From JBLFWJ01 sp047611425 (GTDB lineage: Bacteria > Bacteroidota > Bacteroidia > UBA10329): DNA of 28,964 bases. The DNA is taken from assembly GCA_047611425.1 (NCBI GenBank), contig JBLFWJ010000019.1:1-28964 (forward strand), written 5' to 3'. Both the position numbers and the translations under genes were made by a program. The notes beneath the pieces were generated by a model that did not search any database, was not told the origin of the DNA, and was given only the letters and a program-made list of their open reading frames with translations. The first letter of the stretch is position 1. Every line of letters begins with the position of its first letter. Shown in pieces: positions 7,119-13,192 of this stretch.

Positions 7119-7176
7119 AATTGGCACAAGTGCCGATGGGCTGTTTATCGAAACGTATCCAGAACTTGCTTACGCT
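7119..7176 (+). pseudogene. 58-bp fossil of a second kdsA (3' region)
   Basis: This stretch aligns without gaps to kdsA positions 6812-6869, with 46 of 58 bases identical. It reads IGTSADGLFIETYPELAYA against kdsA IATGADGLFIETHPEPSSA. Six of the 12 differences are at third codon positions, including all those in the ADGLFIET core, so the copy diverged while still coding. It has no start, and similarity stops at both ends. It begins 3 bp after the large palindrome. Confidence 0.65.
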
Positions 7177-7285
7177 TCGTTAGTCCTGTTTTGATTGTTG
7201 GTGGTGTGTGTACTAGTTTCTTTTCGTGTCGTAGATTGAAAATGTAATAGTTTTTCATTGATGCTCAATCGCCCATGATTTCACG

Positions 7286-7396
7286 TCAACTGGAGCCGCT
7301 TTTCTTTTGAGAATAAATCATGATTTCCAGAACCACTACACTAATCAAACTGATTGCAAGTAAAATGTATGTTACAACGTTCATATAGTATCCCAT
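7286..7396 (-). CDS. Possible 36-residue single-pass membrane protein
   Basis: An ATG at 7396 opens a 36-codon frame: MGYYMNVV, a hydrophobic run of about 20 residues (about positions 7-27, including YILLAISLISVVVLEIM), then the basic tail YSQKKSGSS and TGA. A TATTTCTG, one mismatch from the -7 consensus, lies 9 nt upstream. The pattern is a short N-terminus, one membrane helix and a positive tail, as in many bacterial small membrane proteins. There is no homologue I can name and the frame is short enough to be chance. The rest of the 6960-7536 gap holds the hairpins and kdsA fossil listed here, and I see nothing else in it. Confidence 0.35.
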   Translation of the reverse strand: MGYYMNVVTYILLAISLISVVVLEIMIYSQKKSGSS

Positions 7397-7536
7397 GATG
7401 TCTCTCAGAAATATTCTATAAATCAACTAAGGTCCATCTGCAAATACTTCTAATTCCCATCAGGGTCTTCAATTTCATTATTCATTAAGTCCGTTCATGG
7501 CAGATTATTTCAATTGCTCACAACTATTGGCTAAGC

Positions 7537-8742
7537 TTACTTCTGACTTTCCAGATACTTGATTGCAACCCGAACCGGCACTCGTCTGTTCTGATTGAAA
7601 GAAGTAACGAACGCATCTTTAAAGCCGACTTCTTTAAGAACCTCACGCTCGCTTATCGCTTTTTCATAAGTGGAATAGGAGCCAACCGTTAGCGTTGTCA
7701 AACCACGTTCATGTAACTCTTGCAAGCCATCAACTTGTAAATAAACGTTGATAAATTCTTCGGGAATCTTTTCAGCAAACGCACCAATCTGTACTCGGAA
7801 TTCCACGTCACCAATTATTTGCTCATCTACATGATAACGGCCAAGACTGACCACTTCCTTTCCAAACCTTTTAGGGTTATTTACATCAACGATAAAGGCA
7901 TCTGGATACCCAAGACCTTTTACTTCTTCTAGAAGTTTCTCGGCCTGAGATCGGAAACTTAGCGAACCGATTACATATCGGTAAACCCCATTTTCGTCAA
8001 CGTAGGCTTCAACATTTTTTAGCTTTTGGAATTCGGCAGTGAAGGACGGGTGGATCAATGCGCCAACCTGTACACCATAAAGTATTGATCGCGTACTGAA
8101 CTCGACTTCCTTTAATACCACATTTCCAAATGGATCATCGGCAACTTGAAGTCTTTGTTTGATGTAATTGCCAATGCCATTATTGGCAGCTTTATTTACG
8201 GCAATGATTTGAGCCATTTGTTGCGGTTCTTCGCAAAGATCCAGCCATCGAAACCCTTCATCAACATAAAAGACATCTCCACCTGAGTAAACCTGACGGA
8301 ACATTTCCATAGCTCTGGTCGCTTCTTCACAATTTCGTGCTTGGCTGTTGGCAATCACCAAATAGAACCAAACGAATTCCGGTTCGCCCATTCCTGGATC
8401 AACGTCATTGCTGCTATAATACTCGGTAGCTGCGTCTAAATGTGCGATTGCTTCAGGAAGATCCTTTCCTGAACGAACCATGCAAACTCCTAAGAAATAG
8501 TTGTGCTCAGGAGAATGAGGATCCTTTCGATAAAGCATCCGCAGCATACTTACGGCATCATCAATCCGATTATTGGCTATAAGAAGCTTGGCTTTGTCCA
8601 AATCAGTAATCAACCGGTCGGTCTTGGCAATTGTCAGTTGCCCAGAAGCATCTTTTTCAGAGATGAGACCCTGTGAAAGTCCTACCATTGGAAGGATTGA
8701 CAAACACCATATCCAGATCGATTTACTCATCTTTTGAGACAT
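7537..8742 (-). CDS. Exported TPR protein with two SPOR-like domains
   Basis: The 401-residue protein starts with a signal peptide (MSKSIWIWCLSILPMVGLSQ, from Met5). A TPR-like helical region follows at about residues 45-180 (AKLLIANNRIDDAVSMLRML; PEHNYFLGVCMVRSG; FVWFYLVIANSQ). Two tandem SPOR-like modules begin at about 222 (YGVQVGALIHPSF ... YPDAFIVDVNNPKR) and 317 (FRVQIGAFAEKIP ... FKDAFVTSFNQNRR). SPOR domains bind denuded peptidoglycan glycans, so a periplasmic, cell-wall-related role is likely. The same 'G-x-x-x-A-F-[IV]...N-x-x-R' ending is seen at the C-terminus of the AmiC-type amidase in this window. The gene overlaps terC by 20 bp and shares its transcript. The exact function is unknown. 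Confidence 0.8.
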   Translation of the reverse strand: MSQKMSKSIWIWCLSILPMVGLSQGLISEKDASGQLTIAKTDRLITDLDKAKLLIANNRIDDAVSMLRMLYRKDPHSPEHNYFLGVCMVRSGKDLPEAIAHLDAATEYYSSNDVDPGMGEPEFVWFYLVIANSQARNCEEATRAMEMFRQVYSGGDVFYVDEGFRWLDLCEEPQQMAQIIAVNKAANNGIGNYIKQRLQVADDPFGNVVLKEVEFSTRSILYGVQVGALIHPSFTAEFQKLKNVEAYVDENGVYRYVIGSLSFRSQAEKLLEEVKGLGYPDAFIVDVNNPKRFGKEVVSLGRYHVDEQIIGDVEFRVQIGAFAEKIPEEFINVYLQVDGLQELHERGLTTLTVGSYSTYEKAISEREVLKEVGFKDAFVTSFNQNRRVPVRVAIKYLESQK

Positions 8743-9469
8743 GTTGCTTTAAAGTCACAGGCTTATTTTTCTTGCGTAATCTCATATTCAACATCTCAAC
8801 AATCATTGAGAAAGCAACCGCAAAGTAGATGTATCCTTTGGGTACGTGTTGTCCCATTCCATCGAGAACTAGCATGAACCCAATCAGGATTAAGAAGCTT
8901 AAGGCCAGCATTTGCAATGTCGGGTGCTTATTTATGAAGTCGGCAATCTTACCAGAGAACGCAAGCATCACACCCATAGAAAGAATTACGGCTGCTATCA
9001 TAATTACGATGTGTTCGGTAAGTCCGATGGCAGTTAAGATGCTATCAAAACTAAAAACGATATCCAATACGATGATTTGAAGAATGATTGACCAGAAGCC
9101 TGAGGTCTTTTGATTCGAGTCCGTATCACCTTTCATTCCCTCCAATTTGTGATGAATTTCAGAAGTGCTTTTTCCAAGTAAGAATAGTCCACCACCAGCT
9201 AGGATGAGATCTCTTCCGCTGAATGGATGATCGAGAATCGAGAAAAGGGGTTCCTTAAAACCTATGATCCAAGTAATACCGAACAACAATGCAACTCGCA
9301 TTATCAGCGCAAGGCTTAATCCAATAGCACGGCCTTTGGGTTGCTGCTCAATGGGGAGCTTATTTGTGACAATGGAGATGAAAATGATGTTGTCCACCCC
9401 GAGAACAATCTCCAGCAAAGTCAAGGTGAGCAGTGCGATCCAAGTTTCGGAATGCATGAATATCTCCAT
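8723..9469 (-). CDS. terC: TerC-family integral membrane protein, probable metal (Mn) exporter
   Basis: This 248-residue polytopic protein has about seven membrane helices and both TerC signatures: EIVLGVDNIIFIS near the N-terminus (D26) and VLDIVFSFDSILTAIG (D136 and D142). The acidic residues within the membrane fit a cation transporter. Family members have been linked to tellurium resistance and manganese export that helps metal-loading of secreted proteins. A TAGCTTTG -7 box ends 4 nt before the ATG. The 3' end overlaps the TPR/SPOR gene by 20 bp, so the two are co-expressed. The metal substrate is not readable from sequence. Confidence 0.9.
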   Translation of the reverse strand: MEIFMHSETWIALLTLTLLEIVLGVDNIIFISIVTNKLPIEQQPKGRAIGLSLALIMRVALLFGITWIIGFKEPLFSILDHPFSGRDLILAGGGLFLLGKSTSEIHHKLEGMKGDTDSNQKTSGFWSIILQIIVLDIVFSFDSILTAIGLTEHIVIMIAAVILSMGVMLAFSGKIADFINKHPTLQMLALSFLILIGFMLVLDGMGQHVPKGYIYFAVAFSMIVEMLNMRLRKKNKPVTLKQHVSKDE

Positions 9470-9473
9470 GTCT

Positions 9474-9481
9474 CAAAGCTA
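9474..9481 (-). promoter_or_regulatory. -7 promoter element of the terC operon
   Basis: The reverse strand reads TAGCTTTG (TAnnTTTG) with only 4 nt between it and the terC ATG at 9469. A leaderless transcript is implied unless Met5 (9457) is the true start. No good -33 TTG lies at the right distance. Confidence 0.38.
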
Positions 9482-9614
9482 GTTTCAACTGGTTTATATC
9501 TACCCCTGATTTTGGTTTATTATGGACAAATGCCTGTTAATTACAATCGGGATCAAGGGTTAATATTTAACGTTGCAACATTAATTTAGTGGCTCATCTA
9601 AAAAACTAATCACT

Positions 9615-10098
9615 ATGTTAAATTTCCCAGTACTGTTAGGGGTAGCCTTAATCCCTATGATAGTGGGCTTTCTTTGGCATAACCCAAAATTATTTGGCAA
9701 TGCTTGGATGCAAGCAGCCGACATGACCGAAGAAAAAATGAAGGGCGGAAATATGCCAGTAATCTTTGGTGTCAGCTTCATTTAAAGCTTAATGCTGGCT
9801 GTGGAGATGCACTTCATTTCCATCCACCAGGCACATATGAATTCATTGTTTAATGGACTAACTGATGAGGCAACGTTGGCATATCTGGCCAATTTTAAAG
9901 AGACTTATGGCGAAATGCACAGATCCTTTACCCACGGAATAGTTCATGGTGTAGCCGCTACTTTATTTTTTGTACTTCCTAATAATGGGAACTAACGCAC
10001 TTTTTGCACGCAAGAGTTTCAAGTACATAGCCGTAAACGTTGGCTATTGGTTGGTTACCTTGATTTTAATGGGAGGTGTAATCTGTCAGTGGGGATAA
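9615..10098 (+). pseudogene. Disrupted DUF1761-type membrane protein gene (in-frame stop plus frameshift)
   Basis: An ATG at 9615 begins MLNFPVLLGVALIPMIVGFLWHNPKLFGNAWMQAADMTEEKMKGG in pieces typical of DUF1761 proteins (membrane helix, WxNPxxFGxxWM, MTEEKM). The frame stops at TAA 9783-9785. It then continues in the same frame with SLMLAVEMHFISIHQAHM...YGEMHRSFTHGIVHG up to CTTCCT at 9975-9980. One extra A near 9981 shifts the frame. From there the family's C-terminus is read in the next frame (MGTNALFARKSFKYIAVN...LMGGVICQWG) to TAA 10096-10098. Without the two lesions it would be about 160 residues and full-length. All other features are preserved, so the decay is recent or the lesions are sequence errors. 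The function of DUF1761 is unknown. Confidence 0.78.
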
Positions 10099-10120
10099 AC
10101 CAATCTAATCGTGATATTTG

Positions 10121-10144
10121 AGGGCACTTCGGGGCTCTTTTTTT
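10121..10144 (+). terminator. Rho-independent terminator with UUCG tetraloop, touching the next start codon
   Basis: AGGGCAC and GGGCTCT form a 7-position stem with one A-G mismatch and a G-U pair, closed by a C(TTCG)G tetraloop, and seven T residues (10138-10144) follow. The ATG of the next gene is at 10145, so the U-tract abuts it with no gap. It probably ends transcription from the DUF1761 locus. Confidence 0.7.
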
Positions 10145-10930
10145 ATGGAGAAAAGCAAACAATTCACGGATCAATTAGGGCGGATGGTGGAAATTCAGTT
10201 TCCACCAAAACGAATCATTTCTGTGGTTCCATCACAGACTGAATTACTGCATGACCTTGGGCTTGACGAACAGGTGGTGGGAATCACCAAGTTCTGTATT
10301 CATCCAAAGGACTGGTATCAGTCCAAAGCTAGAGTAGGAGGAACCAAGGATTTGGATTTTGATAAGATCAAAGCACTTAATCCAGACCTGATTATCGCCA
10401 ATAAAGAGGAAAACGACCAAAGCCAGATTGAGCTTCTTGCTAAAGATTATCCTGTTTGGATCAGCGATATAAATGACCTGTCATCGGCTATCAATATGAT
10501 TCGGTCTGTTGCCGAAATGTGCGATCAATCGGATACTGGAAATCACATTTGCCTTAACGTTGAAAGTGGTTTTTCATCCTTAAAGGATAAACTTGGATCA
10601 GCGATCTATTTCATTTGGAATAAACCACTTATGGTTGCAGGTTCTGATACTTTCATTTCTGAAATGATGAAAAAATCAGGATTTGAAAACGTAGTTTCTC
10701 AGGCCCGATACCCAGAATTGACCCAAGGACAAATCCAAGACCTCAATCCGGATTTCATCCTACTTAGTTCCGAACCGTTTCCGTTTAAATCAGAGCACCA
10801 GAAATCATTTCAAACGCTGTTTCCAGATTCGAAAGTGATTTTAGTTGATGGCGAAATGTTTAGCTGGTATGGAAGTCGGTTGCTCAAAGCCCCCGACTAT
10901 TTTAAACAGCTGGCAAAAGGTCTTAGCTGA
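10145..10930 (+). CDS. BtuF/FepB-like helical-backbone binding protein without signal peptide
   Basis: The 261-residue product has the fold segments of class III periplasmic binding proteins for cobalamin or siderophores: PKRIISVVPSQTELLHDLGL, VVGITKFCIHP, VGGTKDLDFDKIKALNPDLIIA, and the second lobe LNPDFILLSSEPFPF. There is no signal peptide or lipobox (it starts MEKSKQFTDQLGRMVEIQF), and no ABC permease or ATPase gene is nearby. It is therefore probably cytoplasmic and not a standard transporter subunit. Similar orphan proteins are common in Bacteroidota; the ligand and role are unknown to me. I chose the ATG at 10145 because the upstream TTG at 10118 lies before the terminator stem. Its stop codon touches the stop of the converging cystathionine beta-synthase gene. 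Confidence 0.8.
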   Translation: MEKSKQFTDQLGRMVEIQFPPKRIISVVPSQTELLHDLGLDEQVVGITKFCIHPKDWYQSKARVGGTKDLDFDKIKALNPDLIIANKEENDQSQIELLAKDYPVWISDINDLSSAINMIRSVAEMCDQSDTGNHICLNVESGFSSLKDKLGSAIYFIWNKPLMVAGSDTFISEMMKKSGFENVVSQARYPELTQGQIQDLNPDFILLSSEPFPFKSEHQKSFQTLFPDSKVILVDGEMFSWYGSRLLKAPDYFKQLAKGLS

Positions 10931-10939
10931 TTAATCAGC
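10926..10939. repeat. 14-bp perfect palindrome spanning two convergent stop codons
   Basis: GCTGATTAATCAGC is a perfect palindrome containing the TGA of the plus-strand gene (10928-10930) and the TAA of the minus-strand gene (10931-10933). The two genes meet with no spacer. Confidence 0.6.
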
Positions 10940-12283
10940 CAACGCCTTGATGATGTCGTGCTTCGTCAAAATCTGATAATTGTCGGAAGTGTCCTTGTAC
11001 AACACAGCAGAAGTACTCCCGTCAAACCGATGTGTGATTTCTGAGATAGGAAGTGTTCCGTCAATAACTGGGAATGAATCACCCATTATATCAGCAACAG
11101 AGCTTTCCTTAACCGCAGGATTCTCAAACAACGCACTGAACAATTTTCCCTCGGTAACAGAACCAACGGGCTCGCCATCCTTCATCACAGGAAGTTGAGA
11201 AATATCATTGTCAGTAATCATCTTCACAACTTCATTCACTTTTGCGCTGGCATCAACAGACAGAAGGCTTTTTCCCTTGCTCACGTCTCTAACCTGAGTG
11301 TCGCCTTTTTCTAGAAATCCTCGGTCACGCATCCAGTCATCATTGAAGATCTTACCAACGTATCGGCTTCCGTGATCATGGAAGACTACCACAACCACAT
11401 CTTCAGGCTTCAATTTATCCTTTAGCTGATTCAATCCATGAATCGCGCATCCAGCACTGTTTCCAACGAAGATTCCTTCCTTCTTAGCTAGCTCACGGGT
11501 CATGAGCATTCCATCTTTGTCCGTTACCTTCTCGAAGTAATCGATCACATCAAAATTCACACACTTTGGAAGAATGTCCTCACCAATTCCTTCAGTTAAG
11601 TAGGAGTAGATTTCAGACTCGTCAAACTCTCCAGTTTCATGGTACTTTTTGAAAACCGATCCGTATGTATCGATTCCCCAAATTTGCACATCTGGATTCT
11701 GCTCCTTCAAATATTTTCCGGTACCAGAGATTGTTCCTCCGGTGCCAACACCCACAACCAAGTGTGTGATTTTGCCTTCAGTTTGCTCCCAGATTTCTGG
11801 GCCAGTCTGCTCGTAATGCGCTTTCACATTACTCAAGTTATCGTACTGATTTGGGTAGTATGAATTTGGAATTTCCGCATTCAATCTTCTCGCAACTGAG
11901 TAATAGGAGCGAGGGTCATCTGCAGAAACGTTGGTTGGTGTAACCACAACTTCTGCGCCCATGGCGCGAAGGATGTCCATTTTCTCCTTACTCTGCTTAT
12001 CAGGCATGGTGCAAATCAATCGGTATCCCTTAACGATGGCAGCCAATGCCAACCCCATTCCGGTATTACCAGAAGTTCCTTCAATGATTGTTCCGCCTGG
12101 CTTTAGAATTCCGGCAGCCTCGGCATCCTCAACCATTTGCAATGCCATTCTATCCTTAATTGAATGTCCAGGATTGAAGGTTTCCACTTTGGCCAGAACC
12201 GTGCACGGCAGGTCAGCACAAACGCTGTTCAACTTCACTAATGGCGTGTTGCCGATTGTCTCTAAAATGTTGTTGTAGTACAT
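10931..12283 (-). CDS. Cystathionine beta-synthase with C-terminal CBS pair
   Basis: This 450-residue PLP enzyme should condense serine and homocysteine to cystathionine (transsulfuration); cysteine-synthase activity is also possible. The N-terminal fold-type II domain has the PLP lysine in HSIKDRMA (K43), the cofactor loop GTSGNTG (69-75), and the phosphate loop GTGGTISGTG near 180. Two CBS modules form the C-terminus (about 335-450: SKGKSLLSVDASAKVNEVV, ISQLPVMKDGEPVGSV, ITHRFDGSTSAVL), probably binding an adenosyl ligand as a regulator. The N-terminal haem domain of the animal enzyme is missing. A TACCTTTG promoter box lies 5 nt before the ATG. The gene symbol is left open because bacterial usage varies. 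Confidence 0.93.
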   Translation of the reverse strand: MYYNNILETIGNTPLVKLNSVCADLPCTVLAKVETFNPGHSIKDRMALQMVEDAEAAGILKPGGTIIEGTSGNTGMGLALAAIVKGYRLICTMPDKQSKEKMDILRAMGAEVVVTPTNVSADDPRSYYSVARRLNAEIPNSYYPNQYDNLSNVKAHYEQTGPEIWEQTEGKITHLVVGVGTGGTISGTGKYLKEQNPDVQIWGIDTYGSVFKKYHETGEFDESEIYSYLTEGIGEDILPKCVNFDVIDYFEKVTDKDGMLMTRELAKKEGIFVGNSAGCAIHGLNQLKDKLKPEDVVVVVFHDHGSRYVGKIFNDDWMRDRGFLEKGDTQVRDVSKGKSLLSVDASAKVNEVVKMITDNDISQLPVMKDGEPVGSVTEGKLFSALFENPAVKESSVADIMGDSFPVIDGTLPISEITHRFDGSTSAVLYKDTSDNYQILTKHDIIKALAD

Positions 12284-12288
12284 GGCCG

Positions 12289-12296
12289 CAAAGGTA
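12289..12296 (-). promoter_or_regulatory. -7 promoter element of the cystathionine beta-synthase gene
   Basis: The reverse strand reads TACCTTTG, an exact consensus match, followed by GCGGCC-type spacing of 5 nt to the ATG. A leaderless or near-leaderless transcript is expected. Confidence 0.5.
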
Positions 12297-12374
12297 GAAA
12301 CCTCATTAAACGAGGATCTCTAATTGATCACGAAATTTGATAAAAACGATTTGCCAATTTGAAGTTGATTTAGC

Positions 12375-12382
12375 CACCTTTG
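12375..12382 (+). promoter_or_regulatory. Probable -7 element of the methyltransferase gene
   Basis: CACCTTTG differs from TAnnTTTG at one position and ends 7 nt before the ATG at 12390. A TTTG at 12350-12353 lies 21 nt upstream, a plausible -33 element. Confidence 0.38.
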
Positions 12383-12389
12383 CCATTCG

Positions 12390-13172
12390 ATGCAAGAACG
12401 CCATCAAAATAGGTCGAAGTACTTTGAGGAACAGGTTTATACCACCGAGAAGTATGTAATTCCATTCGTCAATTCTTCCTTGTCAATAACCAAGGATTCA
12501 AGAATTCTTGAAATTGGTTGTGGTGAAGGTGGCAACTTAAAACCCTTTGTGGATATGGGTTGCGATTGTGTAGGTGTCGACCTTTCTAAAAGCAAAATCG
12601 AAAAGGGTATCGTGACATTCTCGGATGATCCGAATGTTGATCGAATCACGTTGATTTGCGAAGACATCTACAAAACCGAGAATATCGGCAAGTTTGACCT
12701 CATCATATTGAGAGATGTAATTGAACACATTCATGACCAGGAGAAGTTCATGAGCGGAGTAGGTCAGTTCCTTACTTCTGATGGAAAAATCTTCTTTGGG
12801 TTTCCACCGTGGTACAATCCATTTGGTGGGCACCAGCAGATTTGCCAGAGCAAGGTTTTGAGCAAGCTACCTTGGTTTCATGTGTTCCCTATGCCAGTCT
12901 ACAAATGGGTCTTGAGAACATTTGGCGAACCAGAAGAAAGAGTAGAGGGGTTGGCTGAAATAAAGGATACAGGAATCACTTTAGAACGATTTGAGGGCAT
13001 TCTCAAACGAACTGGTTTTAAGGTTGATGAACGGCATTTGTTTTTGTTCAACCCTAACTACGAAATCAAGTTTGGCATAAAACCTCGAAAGCAATTTGCA
13101 CTGTTTGCTGCCATTCCGTTCCTTCGAAATTGGATGACTACTGCGGGTTACTATTTGATCAGCGCCAAATAA
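12390..13172 (+). CDS. Class I SAM-dependent methyltransferase, substrate unknown
   Basis: The gene encodes 260 residues. The SAM-binding glycine motif ILEIGCGEGGNLKPF lies at 39-53, followed by the acidic residue of strand 2 (CVGVDLSKSKI), an acidic loop (ICEDIY) and the post-motif FDLIILRDVIEHIHD typical of the Methyltransf_11/UbiE-like group. The C-terminal half (WYNPFGGHQQICQSKVLSKLPW) carries aromatic and basic patches that may bind a lipid or sugar substrate. There is no signal peptide, so it is cytoplasmic. It sits alone, divergent from cystathionine beta-synthase and convergent with lptD (20-bp gap), so context does not reveal the substrate. Confidence 0.85.
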   Translation: MQERHQNRSKYFEEQVYTTEKYVIPFVNSSLSITKDSRILEIGCGEGGNLKPFVDMGCDCVGVDLSKSKIEKGIVTFSDDPNVDRITLICEDIYKTENIGKFDLIILRDVIEHIHDQEKFMSGVGQFLTSDGKIFFGFPPWYNPFGGHQQICQSKVLSKLPWFHVFPMPVYKWVLRTFGEPEERVEGLAEIKDTGITLERFEGILKRTGFKVDERHLFLFNPNYEIKFGIKPRKQFALFAAIPFLRNWMTTAGYYLISAK

Positions 13173-13192
13173 TTAATCAGACTGAATTACAA

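Noticed and set aside
6960..7536. CRISPR array or tRNA in the long gap
   Set aside because: The inverted repeats are not regularly spaced direct repeats, and no cloverleaf or CCA-type end is visible.
9783..9995. Separate small gene after the stop in the DUF1761 locus
   Set aside because: Its residues continue the same family in the same frame, so it is the middle part of one broken gene rather than a new gene.
9975..9995. Programmed frameshift in the DUF1761 gene
   Set aside because: There is no slippery heptamer or downstream structure, and an upstream in-frame TAA already interrupts the gene.
10118..10144. TTG start for the BtuF-like protein
   Set aside because: The added residues would be encoded by the terminator stem and T-run; the family's N-terminus fits the ATG at 10145.
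10145..10930. Periplasmic vitamin B12 transporter component BtuF
   Set aside because: There is no signal peptide or lipobox and no permease or ATPase genes nearby.
12437..12833. Minus-strand open frames within the methyltransferase gene
   Set aside because: They are antisense shadows of a gene with a clear SAM motif and lack any domain of their own.
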